64,000 nt of DNA from Stenocarpella maydis. Lineage: Eukaryota > Ascomycota > Sordariomycetes > Diaporthales > Diaporthaceae. Below the pieces are notes generated by a model. It had not been told where the DNA came from and made no database searches. It saw only the letters and a list, made by a program, of their open reading frames with translations. How positions within the stretch are numbered: the stretch's first letter is position 1; every line of letters begins with the position of its first letter. Location of the stretch: the NCBI GenBank assembly GCA_002270565.1, contig NQMI01000005.1:806001-870000 (forward strand), read 5' to 3'. Positions 21,945 to 35,512 of this stretch are shown here, piece by piece. Position numbers and translations under genes: made by a program.

Positions 21945-22470
21945 GGTCGTAGCTGAAAGGGTTGTAGACTAGTAACGCAACGGGATACGATGGATCCAGA
22001 CCGTCCATGGGTTGTGGGTCAAGCAGATGTGTGGGGCTGCGTTGTAAGAAACAGGTGCCCAGAAATAGATTGAGCGAATGGTGACAAAGTGGTGTGCCTT
22101 GCTTATCTTTCTGAAAAGAACCGAATTTCAGAGGTCCTGAGGGTCCATGAAAGCTATTGAAGGATGGAAGCTTGAATAACCACCAAGTTGAGGAGTGCTT
22201 ACATAATCCAGAGGTGGACAATTGCTAGGCGGAGCTGTAAAGAATTGTAACATACATGTCTTAATGGCACTGTTAATACAGTAGGTATCTACAGGAGCTG
22301 AGCCATGATAGCACAAGAAACGCATATATCAATGCAGGAGCTTAGTCGAGCAGAGAATAACCTAAGACCTGAGCAAACATGAATTAATAGCAAGTTGCCA
22401 CCTCATGTAATACCATGAGAGCATCCCCTAGAGGTAAAGCAAGCAGGCATGCAAAAAGAAGGAAGGTTTA
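21945..22470. other. Upstream flank of nicotinamidase
   Basis: GC-balanced sequence grading into AT-rich DNA by about 22470, the likely promoter. No gene seen. Confidence 0.4.
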
Positions 22471-25400
22471 TACACCTTACTTATACGAATAGTAAAATTA
22501 ACTTAAGCTATTATATTTAGCTAATACCCTTGAAAGACTTAGAGACTTAGTAAGAAGCTTTAATATATTAATTAATAAATAAGTATAAATTTATTATATC
22601 TTTAAATCTTTCATTTTATTTCAAATATATAATAAATGTTTTTAAGGAATAAAACGCAATTCTTTAAAAATATACTGAATTTATATATAAAGTAGTTATA
22701 TTCTTTAAGTTTCTCTTCTTTATTAAAATAAATAATATTTAACACAAACTAATTAAAATAATTACTTTATATAAAGAGAATTACTTTATAATATATATCT
22801 TATTATAATAATTATTTGCTTACTTATACTAATGTTAAACTATAAACTCGTATTTTATATTTTAAGTCTTAATCTAAAACTATAGTAATTTATATTAATA
22901 CTATTAATAAGCTATAAAGCTATTAAATTTAAACCCATTTTTAGTTTAATACTATCAAGAATTATAAATTACTATATCTTATTAAATCCTTTATTAATGT
23001 ACATTATTTAATGTAACTACTATTAATTTAAAGGTCTAAGTCCATAACATAGGCTTTAATATCTAATTCTATAGGTTAAATTAAGTACTATTCTCTATAT
23101 AGGAAAGCCTAGGCCCTAGTACCTAGATTACCTAGTAATTCTATAGCAGTTAGTAGTACTTATATTTACCTACTCCTTAATAAAAAACTGTATAAGGTTA
23201 ATAATATTATATAAAACCTAAAGTAAGAGCTAAATAAGTAGCTACTTATACTTAATTATCTAGGGTTACATCTCTGCCTCCTTTTATACTAATTACTAAT
23301 TAAGTATTAAAAGCTTTAAAGAGGGTATTATTAATAACATAAATACTATATAGACTTTTTATAAATAAAAGAAAAATAAATAAATACAAGTTAAACTAAT
23401 AGCCTTAATATTTATTATTATACAACTTGAGATATAAATCTATTATATAATATAAATATAATTAATAGTTCTATATTAAGTTTATTATATTAAGCTTCAC
23501 GGTATATTTAAATACTGGTTAATTTGAGACTATTAAGACCTATAAATAAATGAATTTATTACATGATATAAAGCCTTTATAGGTATAAATTAATTGAATT
23601 TAATAAGATATAACTGCTAAAACCTTTTGAATAATTACCTATATTTATCTAAAATATATTTAATATAGGTTATTAATAAGTAAATTAATTTCGTAATATT
23701 TACTGACTTTCATTGACCATAATACCTACCTAATGCTAAATAATTAATAAAGGTTAGTTGTAATTAATACCTATTTTACTTAATTACTTATTTTTAATTA
23801 ATTTTATTAATTTTTAGAAAAACTAAGGCTGTATTATTAATTTAAATAAACTAAGTTTTTATTAAAAAATCATACTTTATATTAGTTAATACTAAGTTTA
23901 CTTTTAAAGTCAAAATTCTATATAAACTATTAGTATATATATATTTATACTAATTAATATTAGTTAAGTTAATGTCAAGCACTAACGAATCGGCCACCCC
24001 AACGAGTAGGCTGCTTTTCTGTACTATAAGCACTCGAAACTTAATTATAGTACTATAGCAAAAAAAAATCAATTAAGTTCAATAGGAATTAGATTCTCTA
24101 GATAATTTTATATCTTTATATATTTATATATCATACCTAATGTTACTATAATTACTATAGCATTACTTACTTAGTCTTCTATATATTAAGTTATTAATAC
24201 TACTACCTATTTTATTAGCTAGCTATTTCCCCTTTTTCTTTTTATTACTTATTTCTTTAGCATCATATATATAAAGTACTTCTTTATTTTAAATACTAGT
24301 TCTTCTGGCCCTTTAAGACTACAAAAGTACTATATTTGCCTCTTATAATATATAGGCCTTTTAGGTTAATAGGGTAACTATATAAACTAATAATTATATA
24401 CCCTTTATTAATTAGTTAATACTTATTAAAATTAGTATTAAAGAGCTTCCCTAATAATAAGAGATATAATCCTTAATTAAAGTTAATTAAGAAGCTACCT
24501 TTATCAAGTCATATAGTATTTAGGAGACTTAAGGTATACATAGTATTAAAAAGCCTAGCTATCTTATTAGTATTTAAATCTTAATATTTAGCTTAAAAAG
24601 TATAGCTTTTTATTTAAATATGATTAAGCTTATATACACCCTTAAAAGCCACCTTAATAATTTCCAGCTTAAAACCGCTTTTACATATAGTATAGAAGGT
24701 AAAAAAGAATTTAGTTTTATTAATATAGGTAATTTAAGCCTTGTTAAATTAAATAATGTTTATACTATAAGCCTATTTCAATAAGCTAAAATACCTAATT
24801 TTAAGTACCCAAAGTAGGTAAAATTAATAAGAAGATATATAAAGGGTAATAATATTTTTTACCATATAATACTAGTTAAAATATATAAAATAATGGCTTT
24901 TATACATATTAAGATATAATAACTAATAAATATCTTTTTTCTATAGTATAATATATTTTTAAAATGTTAAATATATTTTCTAATGATTATATAAATTATC
25001 CATTTATTTATGCTTATTTCTGTAAACCAATTATTTAGGAGATTACCCTTAATATACTAATTTATAAAGTAAATCTTTATCTTTATAATTAGTAATAGTA
25101 ATTTATATTACTTATCCCTATTAATTAACTTAATATCCATTATTCAGTGATGATTTCCAAGCTATATTTAATTTCTTTTCCTATATTACTTTAAATTTAT
25201 AATTATGAATCTAGGTGAACTTATATCTATTATAAAACCTAACTTATTAAAGTTATAGGTATTATAATTAGTAATGTTATATTTATTACGATTATTAGAT
25301 ATAAGGTTAAATTAAATATTTATTAAATTAGTATCTTTTTAGAGGGTTCGTTATAATTATATACATAAATAATGCATATTTTAAGATATAGTGACTAATA

Positions 25401-26160
25401 AAATAAACCTCTCCACTTAGTTAATCCTAATAGTGATACTGCTATAATTATAAAATAAGGAATTCTCTATATCTCTAATATTATTAAGGATAACTAAATA
25501 TCTTCATAAATTCTAGTAAAGTATATATTAGATAAGTATCTTTTCTTTTATTTTTATTAATCGCTTAGAGTTTAGGTAGATATTGTGTTATATAGTTTGG
25601 CTGGTTATTCTATAATGAAGGGTAGCTTTAGGAATATTATATATAATAGCTATATGTTGTTTGCTTAATTTTGGGTTGCTTTTGATAGCTTAAATAGTAA
25701 GCTGAATATTATTTTCTTTTGTTTCGGTTATTTTAGGATATAATGTGAAAAAATGTATTAAAAAGGGGGATTATTGAGTTTGGAGAAAAAGTGCGTTATT
25801 TGGTTAGGGTATATTGCTTGACATTGCTTAATATTATATATATATTAATAATTTATGGTAAATTAAGATTTTAAGAGTAAAGTTAATATTAATTGATATA
25901 GTGTATAAGTATCGTATTAAAAGTAAGCTTATTTAGATTTTGTATAGCCTTATTAATTTATTTAAATTAGTAAAATTAATTAGAGATAAGTAATTAAGTA
26001 TAGTTAGTGCTAATTAGTATTAACCTTTACCAGTTACTTATGCCTAAGTAGGTGCTAGTATTAATATAAGGTAGTAAATATTGCAAAATCAATCTACTTA
26101 CTAATATGGTCTACTTACTAGAAAACTACATTATATATTTATTTTCCTTTGATATATATA
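22470..26160. repeat. AT-rich RIP-like block
   Basis: About 3.7 kb, overwhelmingly A and T with stops in every frame. The last 300 bp (25845-26140) match the right-end region of the long-TIR family and finish with ATCTACTTACTAATATGGTC. A left end of the same family lies near 20300, so the nicotinamidase island may sit between two ends of a fragmented element, or between two separate copies. Confidence 0.65.
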
Positions 26161-27657
26161 TGATTTGGTATGCTATTATTCTTCTTGGTTTGTAGCAGTT
26201 GCTCTTAGTAAAGATGAGGTTCCCCAAATTATGTCTCCCTTATAGTAGCGACTAAAGCTGGGTTGGCAAGTGCTTGCTGGCTTGTCTCTCTTTTCGGCCG
26301 GTGACACGGTACAGGATTTTCCCTTGCACTTTATTAGCGCGGTGACTGCCTGAAACACACAATATTACCCTATTTGACCAATCAGAACGCTCTGAATATC
26401 CTCCTCTAATCAAATTCATAGTGTTAAGGTCCCCAAAGGCTCGATATCATATGTACTTAGCAATATGCTTAGCGGAGTGCTTAGCTAGGCGGTAAGTGCC
26501 CTACTAATCCCCTATTCCCCCAGGCTCCCCTAGGACCCCCAGCCAAGACAGGGTTAGGGTCTGCAGCCCCTTCAAACCACCAGTCTGCCTGACTGCTAGC
26601 CTTAAACACCAAACCGTCAGCCACTAATAGCCAATTCCTCCACCAACTTCCCTACTAAGCCGAATTCCTCTTATTTAACACAATAGATATGTTAATCAAC
26701 CTCTATTTAACCTATTTAAGCACTCATTTAGTTAATTACGGTCGCTAGTGCGATTTGGTGGGTATTCTAGCGTTTCCTCACGCTTCCTCCCTATTTGGGC
26801 CATTCTAATGGCTAACTAACCAGTCCCCTAGAACCCCAGGGCAGCCCAGGGTTAGGGTCTGCAGCCCCTTCAAACCACCCGCCCATCTATTTGCAGCACC
26901 CAAACCCACCAGCCATCAACTACCACACCCAACCCTTCCCTTAATACTATAACTATAACAATTCTATACTGTTTAACCCAATATTCATATTATTTCCACT
27001 TAAATTACCACATCTACACCTTTATTCAGCTTAAAATAAGTATTAGTGCGATTTTCTAGTAATTTTAAGTATTTCCTCTATTTTGCTGCTTCTAAGCGCT
27101 AATTAACTGCTTACCAAACCACCCTAATAACTTATTACCTACCATAACCACCAATAACCCAACTAGGAGGTTAACTCTGCTAGTAAGCTTGCACAATAAT
27201 AGCTTCCATTTGCTAAAGGCTACTACCTGCAGGCAAATAGTATACTTAAGCCAGTTAGAAGTTGCAGCAATAAGTGCTATAATAACCTCTTAAAAGGAAG
27301 TTCTGAAGAAACAAGAAGAAGTACGAGATACCCCCTTTTTATTGCTTTAGGACTACTCCAAATTAGCAACACCCTAACCTTACTACCACTAAGCCGAATT
27401 TTCTTATTAAAGCATTCCAATATAATATTATCACATAAGGAAACTTAATTCCCCTACTCTTACGATAATTGGAATTTCCCAAGACCTAGGCAAGATATCT
27501 GCTACTTTATTACTAAAAATTAACTATTTAGTTTAAGCATTTAAATTAGCAATCCCCTTATTAGTGTGCCTTCTGCCTATAAGAGAGCCGTAATCTCACA
27601 ATATAAGTCAGTCCTATTACCCACCAGACATCTACCCAAATCAGGATCTTCCAACAC

Positions 27658-27712
27658 ATCAGACCCTTCAAACCCTTCAGACCCTTCAGACTATTCAGAC
27701 CCTTCAGACCCT
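27658..27712. repeat. 10-bp minisatellite inside Tc1 copy B
   Basis: Repeats of CAGACCCTT and variants, the complement of the array at 11975-12029 in copy A. Confidence 0.8.
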
Positions 27713-28417
27713 CAACCACTATAGCACGCACTCTGCCTTAGCTGCACCCTACCTGCCCTACTAGGCCCTCCTTTACAAACGTTATCCGCCACAACTCTAC
27801 AGCCTTCCCTGCCCTACCCGACCCTAACCCTAACCCTACCTATAATAACGACATTAATAATAATATACAGTCTAATAATAGCATTAAGGAGCAGTTAGAC
27901 AAGGGTAATGCGGTAGGGCCTGTGCCCCTGCTAGCACTCACCCCGCAACGCCCCTTGGTCTGCACTTATTAACTAAGTCTTATTATATAGGGAACCCATA
28001 CTAATAGTTTTAACCCATAAGATCCCCTTAAGCCCAACTGCCTTTAATGATCCCCCATCCTCACGTACCCAAAGCTAACTTGCCCTGCAGGCCCTACAAC
28101 GCCATAAGGCCCTCAACAACTTAGCTAACGCTCCCCGCCCTCAACATTTCCACAAAGCCCAATACCATAACCCTCCCGACCCCCGCAAGCCCATTATCCT
28201 CAACAATAAGAATAATTAACGCCAACCCTTCCATACACATCCTTTACAAGAACCAGGGTCTTTAGCTGCCAACCCTATTATCATCCCTAACCTCAACGAG
28301 AGTTAGTACTTCAGCTCTACCTCTAACAACAACTCTCGCTCACAATAGCTACCCCAACCTAAACCCCTAGTAGTACTTCTGCCCCAGAGGAGACCTCATA
28401 CAGACAACTCCACACCA

Positions 28418-29407
28418 GCCGAAAGGACAACGTGCTGAGACCTCTACTATATTACTCATATGCCAGTCAAGAAGATCACTCAAGCAACCAACCTTACCAT
28501 CCAGCAGGTCCAGTATATATTAACCATATAACCTCCACCCCTACCCCAAGGTCATCACTATATAGTCCCTTTAAAAGTTATATTTCTCCTATTCTCTATT
28601 ATCAATACACCAAGAAAAACAAAATATATTACCCTATATGTATAGCTATAGCAAATATACCCAAAACTACTCCCATACACTCTATAGGCATTATATTCCG
28701 CCATACTTCTCAACAGGTACTAACATATAGTATAGCCATCTTATATCCCTCTTCCTAACTATATATTATAAGCCCAGCTTAAATTCACCTTACGCTATTC
28801 CCACCTTCTGCCTATTAATTAGTCACACTAGATATAGACTAATAAGGCGTAATTCAACAGGCTTAATACTAGCCAGAAGTTTATAACTATCGCGCCTAGC
28901 AAGGATATTCAAGAGTTTACCCACACTAAGTTCAAACCCAACAGGTAGATATTCTGGGGCTATTTTGCAGGCAATCAGCTAGAACCTAGCCTAGTTTCGG
29001 ATAAGAAATGGAGAAGGATTAATTCAAAGACATACCAACAATACATACTGACCCTTCTAAAGGGCTTCTAGGAGATAACTAACTCCTTCATAATCCAATA
29101 AAATAACGCACCAGCATACGTTTTAAGGTCAAGCAGGGCTTGGTTTGCAGAACACATGGGAGAGGCCCATCTTATTGCCTGGCCAGCCCACTCGCCTAAC
29201 CTCAACCCCATTAAACACATTTAAGCATAGATAAAGAGTTAGATTGAGAAGGAATATAAATAGCAACCTACGGGCAAGAATTTATATACAGCAGTTCTAT
29301 TAGCTTGGCAAGCCGTCCCCCGCAACATGCTTATAAAACTCTATTCAAGCATACTAAGGAGGCTGGCAGCAGTAATTATAACTAGAGGGGGTTACACTAG
29401 CATGTAA
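28418..29407 (+). pseudogene. Broken Tc1-type transposase (copy B)
   Basis: Recognisable blocks are the helix-turn-helix (VKKITQATNLTIQQVQYI), IFWGYFAGNQLEPSLV, NNAPAYV, and WPAHSPNLNPIKHI with the C-terminal region. All three acidic catalytic positions read as non-acidic: TNKA where TDEA is usual, NNAP where DNAP is usual, and PIKHI where PIEH is usual. Several Gln and Trp codons are stops. The spacing of the second and third positions fits a DD34E-type Tc1 enzyme. Inactive. Confidence 0.85.
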
Positions 29408-29639
29408 CGCTACAATCCAGCAACTTCAAAATACAAGCTTGTCCCACCTATTTGTAAGTCCTCGAATTGTCGCTATGCACTAACTGCCAAGCCTCGTAAA
29501 TCACCGCTATTCGCCTAATTCAGCTCAGGGGATCCCTCTCGAAGAGGTCAGAAGTCACGAATTAACGTTATTGCAGGCAAAACCCTGTATATGGAGTCAC
29601 CCCTTGTGAATAACGTCCCTAGCTAACTTTAGCTCCCCC

Positions 29640-30420
29640 CACCTAATTCAGCTCCCTACTTCTCATATTAAACACCCCTTTTTTAACTACTTATCATTAA
29701 TCCTATACAAATATTAAAAATACCTAGTTTTTAAATTTATATATATAAGGGAATAGTATTTATAAATATAAGAGAGTATCATTTATAAATATTATAATTC
29801 TATAATTTAGCTTTTAATCTATATTTTAAAACTAATTTCTAAATATATGAGTTTAAAAATTACAAAAAGGTATAAAATTTTATTAATAATATTATTTTTA
29901 AATTCATTTAATTATATGTAAACCTTATAAACTAGTTATACTATTAAATATATAAAATAAATATTAAATACTAATAACTTAATATTTTCATTAATATTCA
30001 AACTTTTTATAAATAAAAAGACAAATTTACCATTTTTTTTTAAATAATATCCTTGGAAAAAACATATATTAAGTTTTTATTAATAAACAAATTTATTGAA
30101 CAATATAAAGACCTTAAATATTTAATAATATATACCTTAAAAATATCATTTTTTAAAAACCAAATTTTACTTAAGTTTCGTAATATAATATTTAGAAAAT
30201 GATTTATAGCTAATATATTAATTCTTTTATAAATTTCATAAAGAATCCTTAATATTTGAAATATATAAAACTTAAAAGTTCTTCTAAAAATAATAATATT
30301 ATATATTTAGTATTAACAATTAGTCTCTTATGATGCCTTTAAAATTTTGTTATTGAATTCAAGGTTAGGGTCATAAGATTATATTTGAATTTAATATTAC
30401 GGTTTGAAATGTTTGAGTTT
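29640..30420. repeat. AT-rich RIP-like block
   Basis: Very AT-rich sequence directly after Tc1 copy B, ending at a G-rich run near 30430-30460. No gene or end motif recognised. Confidence 0.5.
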
Positions 30421-30679
30421 GTGTGGGAAAGGGGGGCCGAATCATGGGGGGGGGGGGCCGATAGTGGGCCAGGGACGTTAAGGTCGCACTGGGAGCACAG
30501 AGCTCACAGACGTACAAGTCTCCTCTGAGATAGGACTCGTCCGCGAATAACCTACCCACTGCGCAGTCAACAACATCCTAGTTTGCTGAACATGCTGCCA
30601 TCGCCGCAGAGGTATGAAGAGGCTCGCAGGGGAACGAGCAATCGATGGGAGGGGAAAATGACACAGACATGCCGCTGAC

Positions 30680-30760
30680 ATGTCTGGCAGTGCGAACAGA
30701 CCCGCTCCCAAGCTTAGGAACGCATGTGATCAGTGCTGCATACCTAAGGAAAGTCCGTTG
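30680..30760 (+). pseudogene. Truncated, frameshifted Zn2Cys6 regulator start
   Basis: From the ATG at 30680 the frame encodes a basic leader and the first half of a fungal Zn(II)2Cys6 DNA-binding domain (KLRNACDQC). After CIPK the original frame loses the pattern, while the next frame immediately reads KVRCSG, which is how the motif normally continues. That implies a 1-nt shift near 30750. The rest of the zinc cluster and any regulator body are not recognisable downstream. This looks like the remnant of a pathway-type transcription factor. It lies 1.3 kb from the MFS transporter, which it may once have controlled. Confidence 0.5.
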
Positions 30761-32071
30761 CTCTGGCCGCCTCGGAATTATGTTGTTACTGACGGGGGGT
30801 TAGGTCAAGTTTTCCGAACCATTCCGCGGAACACGTCCCACCGCCTGTGCATTAGTGTGTGGCCGAGATATTTAGGATTTCTTAGCAAATGTTTGGGCTC
30901 GAAATTCGGAACCTCATCCAAAATCCAGGAGCAAGTTTAGTCCCGGCCTCAAAAGCCTAGATGTCCTCCTAAATAAAATTAGGCTCCACAAAATCACGGC
31001 GCTCCATACGGAGATACGGTCACACTTAATGTTACGCATCAATTACAACATGAATTCTACTGTACTATAAGGAAAGATTGCGCTGACATACTCCAACGTG
31101 CATAACGGTGGAGGTGACCATTATCCCGGAGTGATTACGGCCAGCAAAGGCATGATGAGAGAGGGGAAAGCTGCAACTCTACATCTATCTATCTGACCAT
31201 ATAAAACCGGCATTTACCGCATTGTGTTATGCCGAACGTGTGAAAATTTCTATGCGAACGCCTTGAATCAAATGAGCGAGCACTTGAGCACTTATGTTAC
31301 TTTGATCTCCCTGGACCTGAAATAATGTGACGGGATCTTGGAGCTCGATCATGCTTGTAGAGGCACATCGTGCTTTCCACCGTAATGATCTTCCAGATAA
31401 TCTATAAGCACAGCCACTTGGGGCTCCATATATATTCTGGGCCGGGAATTGTTTGGACCGAGGGTTCCCTTGCCCCATACCTCCAGCTGCGCCGGGTATG
31501 CTCGCCCTTTTCCCTGCCAGGCCTCGTGACATGATTGTTGGCAATGATATAGCTCTTGCTAGGTAGGACGCTTAAATTAGTGCTATTATGTACGATCTAC
31601 AGGGAAGTTCAGAGATTGTGAAGAGAGAGTTGTTCATGGAAACGTCGAGGCTCTAGCTCTGCGTGTTTAGCACAACCCGAGAGACTATGCAAATACTCTT
31701 CTCCGAGATCGGACGATTCGGGGCTTAAAAGACCCCGAATGCTAACATCATGTCCCTGAAATGCATAAGTTCTTTCTTGACTACGATAATCCCCGGAGCC
31801 CCGGCTCGACGCCTTGGAAATTCCGAGTTCAGCGGACCCATCATTGAGTAGTTTCTGTGCCTTCAGAACGGCTTGGCTTCCGTGGCTCAAGTACTCGACG
31901 TGCCCCCAGGAGTCTTGACACCAAAACCGCGTAGTACAGGTTGTTCTATTCTTTCTTTCTGGCCATACATGCAAATTACCCGAATCTTTCGAAGTCTACT
32001 CGTGTCTCCTACAGGTAAAAAGGCTCGGCCCATGCCTAAGCTGTCTCTCGTCCAGCGCCCTATTTCACTGC
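30761..32071. other. Intergenic region between regulator remnant and MFS gene
   Basis: GC-balanced. A minus-strand frame at 31974-31609 (121 codons) and another at 31544-31227 are long for chance, but I recognise no domain. They may be decayed coding sequence, perhaps the rest of a regulator. Confidence 0.35.
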
Positions 32072-34069
32072 TTGGTCAAAGAATGCTACTTTCTCCCCGG
32101 TTGCACAGCAGTTACCATGATTGCTCACGTTACAAGATGGAGGACTGCCCCAGATGATCGGCCTCGGCAGCTTTCACATGCACGCGGCGCTTCGAGACGA
32201 GCAAGATCGATCCCGGAAAATTACGTTCACCACTACCGCACCGATAATTTTCGAGATGAATCAAGTATAGTATCGACGGTGCAGGGTGAGGATAGCAACT
32301 CAACCCGTAGTGAGCCGGTGCAGGAAGCCATATTCGGAGGGGGAACTGCCCGAGACACGCAAGATCTGGAAGCAAATCGACGCAATGGAAAACAAGAAAC
32401 GCCGGCTACCGCTTCGATAGGGGATCCCCACCTAGTAGGTATCTTCTCACGAGGATATCAGCTCCAATTGACCACTCGACAGGTAACATGGGAGAGTCCT
32501 GAAGATCCCGAAAATCCCAAAAACTGGACCGTTCAGAGCAAATGGGTTGCCACTCTGATTGTATCGTCATTTACCTTCATGTCTCCGGTTTCGTCATCTA
32601 TGGTCGCACCCGCTCTTGACAACATTGGACAGGATTTAGACATCACCTCAGAAGTCGAAAAGTCGCTGATGATATCAATTTTTGTCCTTGCCTTTGCCGT
32701 CGGACCACTTTTATTTGGACCCCTTTCGGAGATATACGGTCGCGTGATTGTCCTCCAAGTATCTAACCTGTTCTTTCTTGCATTCAACATTGCCTGCGGA
32801 TTTGCCCAGTCAAAAGGTGAACTCATAGTCTTTCGATTCATAAGCGGTTTAGGCGGCTCCGCACCACTTGCACTTGGTGGTGGAGTTTTGAGCGACTGCT
32901 GGCATGCAGAAGAACGTGGGAAAGCAATGGGTATTTATACTGTAGCCCCTATGCTCGGCCCTGCGGTCGGGCCCATCGCGGGTGGATTCATTGCGATGAA
33001 GGTGAGTGGAGAAGATATTCGTGATCTTTCCAGGCCTTGAATAGTCTCGACTAACACTGTTCGAGACAACCTGGAGATGGTGTTTTTGGTCGACTTCAAT
33101 CATCGATGCCGGCGTTCAAGGTCTTGGTCTTCTTTATCTTCGAGAAACGTACCCGCCGAAAATTCTCGCGAGAAAAGCGAAAATACTTCGGCAGCAAACT
33201 GGCAATCCTAACTTATACACCCAGTGGGACGATCCTGATAGAACGCTGGGCAAGCTTCTACGGACAAACTTGATCCGACCATTTCGACTCCTCGGAACCC
33301 AGGTAATTATTCAAGTTATGGCTCTGTATATGTAAGCCTACCAATATTCTCTTTGTGATACGCGTACAGTTGCTCATTGTGAGTTAGGGCATATATGTAC
33401 GGTCTTATGTATCTTGTTTTATCTACCTTTCCCAGTGTATGGCAGGGTATTTATCACGAAAGCATAGGCGTAGGGGGTCTCAACTACATATCATTGGGTG
33501 TGGGATTTTTTGTGGGTGGCCAGATCTGTGGCCCTATGAGTGACCGCATCTACGATAAACTCAAGTTGCGAAACAGCAACGTCGGAAAACCAGAATTTCG
33601 AGTCCCCCTCATGCTTCCAGGGGCTATTTTGATTCCAATCGGGCTGTTCATCTACGGATGGAGCAGCAACGAGAATATTCACTGGATCGTCCCTAACATT
33701 GGCGCTTGCCTCTTTGCCGTGGGAGCCATTATGGGCTTCCAATGTACACAGACATACCTTGTCGAGGCGTATTCGCAATTCGCAGCCTCGGCAATCGGGG
33801 CTGTAGTTGTCATGAGAAGTTTGGCAGGCTTTGGTTTGTGAGTATTGAGAATTCCAAACCTTACCAAGGGCCACTGAGACAAGAACTGACCTGGTCGGAT
33901 AATCTCCCACAGCCCACTCTTCGCTCCATATATGTATCAAGCACTCGGACAAGATTGGGGAAATTCCCTCCTGGGCTTCGTCGCAATCTTCCTGGGTATT
34001 CCAGCTCCAGTTCTGCTCTGGAAATTTGGACATATATTGCGTAAGAAAAGCCCCTATGCTGCAGGTTGA
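32072..34069 (+). CDS. Major facilitator superfamily drug/polyamine-type exporter
   Basis: Four exons (32072-33001, 33066-33331, 33388-33837, 33913-34069) give 600 aa; introns are 64, 56 and 75 bp. The start could instead be the ATG at 32117. A long hydrophilic N-terminus leads to the DHA1-type signature WESPEDPENPKNW near residue 140, then hydrophobic helices. Between them are GPLSEIYGR (loop 2-3 motif) and LSDCWHAEERGKAMGIY with GPAVGPIAGG. The central loop has NPNLYTQWDDPDRT and the C-terminal half continues MYGLMYLVLSTFP to VLLWKFGHILRKK. This pattern fits proton antiporters of the fungal multidrug/polyamine family in the plasma membrane. Splicing out all three introns gives a continuous protein, so the gene looks intact. 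Confidence 0.88.
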
Positions 34070-34259
34070 TGGGACACCCACCAATCGGCTACCATAGACT
34101 TGGGGATGACAAGCCCCTGCGGCCTCATTCCGCATGGTGATATCTGGCATGGTACGATAGCCCTTCGAAGCAACATTCTTGAGAAAAGGTCTCTTCAATC
34201 AAAGTCATGGATGGTGGCATAGGGGCGCCGTGAGAGATTATGTTACAAATCAGGGGCTT

Positions 34260-34582
34260 AAATGGCCTACTATTCTTACGCTTATTGTGTATAAAGGAGC
34301 ACTACTTACTTAGTAGCAATGGCGCTAAGAAAGTAATTAAGTTATCGTTTTTAATATATTATACTTAAAATCATAATTTTTATAGGCCTAGCTTTTCCCT
34401 CTTTTAATTATAAGGGTTATTAAAGACCTTAATTATTCTTTTTAAACTATATTTTATTTAACTATAAATATTTACTAATTAAACCCTTAACTATTTTCCA
34501 TATTTAATCTCTACTGTTTAGTAGATCTCTTTTAAGAACTTATTTCGCCTCTTTACTTCCTTTTTATTTAACTTCAAGTTAT
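34260..34582. repeat. AT-rich flank
   Basis: AT-rich sequence between the MFS gene and the left end of the long-TIR element. No gene. Confidence 0.4.
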
Positions 34583-35512
34583 GTAACATATGGTATTAGG
34601 AAGTAGCTAGGACTAGGAAGTAGCTAGTTTTCAGCTAGTTTACTAACTTAAGGATACACTAGCAACCCTATAGGACCAAATAACTATTGCGATTTATTAC
34701 TAATTAGTACTGACTATACTTAATTACTTAGTTTTAATTACTTGTATAAAAAGATATTAACGTAAGTATACTGAAGCTAGAAAGTATTAAAGCTTATATA
34801 AAATAGCTCTTTTTAATATTAATTATATCTTTTAGTTGATCTTAGTATAGATTTATTAGAATTCTGTAGTATAGTTAATTGCTAATTTATGCTATTTGCA
34901 ATTTGCTAGATCTCTTTCTGCTTGTTATTCCTTATTTGGATCCTAAAATAGGGACCTAAGGGCATTTTTATAGCCTTTATAACTACTGAAAATCTACTGC
35001 ATTTTAAGCTTGTAAGCTTTAAATGATTCTATATTAATAAAGTTGGTTAAGTAGGGTTTAAATCAAGCTAAGGCTCATCCTTTGAGGAAAGAGGATGTAT
35101 ATATAACCCTTTTTCTGCTGGGCTGCGCATCCAACCTGTGGAAGCACTAGTAGGCCCTAACTTGCGTTAGGTGTGCTTGAAGTTATTTAGTAGTTCCATT
35201 ATATAAGGCTAGAGTATTAAGCTTAATATATTTCTTTATTTAGATTGAGATGTTAATAATGTTGGGTCTTGCCTAAAGGGTAGTAATTTCCTATTAAAGC
35301 CATTTAACTTCTGTATTATATTAAGCTTATTCTTTTATAAGGAGGCATAGCTGCCTAATCTCATTAGCTAGTTCCTAAATACAGGGGTTTATAGTTTCAT
35401 TATTAGCGAGTTTATCCAACTTATAGAGAAGGTTATAGGTAAGGATGGTTATTCTAGAGTCTAATATCATAAAGGGTTTTATATATAATATTGCTTAAAG
35501 TCTATATAGTCA

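Larger units (their letters stand above)
26312..29587 (+). mobile_element. Tc1/mariner element, copy B (3,276 bp)
   Basis: Inverted homologue of copy A. It starts CAGGATTTTCCC and ends GGCAAAACCCTG, with TA at 26310-26311 and 29588-29589. It contains the same minisatellite, the same 300-bp-spaced repeat and the transposase relic, here on the plus strand. C-to-T and G-to-A differences from copy A are scattered throughout, so the two copies were mutated independently after duplication. Confidence 0.88.

Noticed and set aside
27821..27836. CCCTAACCCTAACCCTA as a telomere or interstitial telomere
   Set aside because: Only about two and a half units, internal to a transposon and matched in the other copy. 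The short motif also recurs in LTRs, so it is element sequence.
28432..28758. 108-codon open frame as a separate gene
   Set aside because: It is out of frame with, and overlaps, the transposase helix-turn-helix region of Tc1 copy B; composition is RIP-altered.
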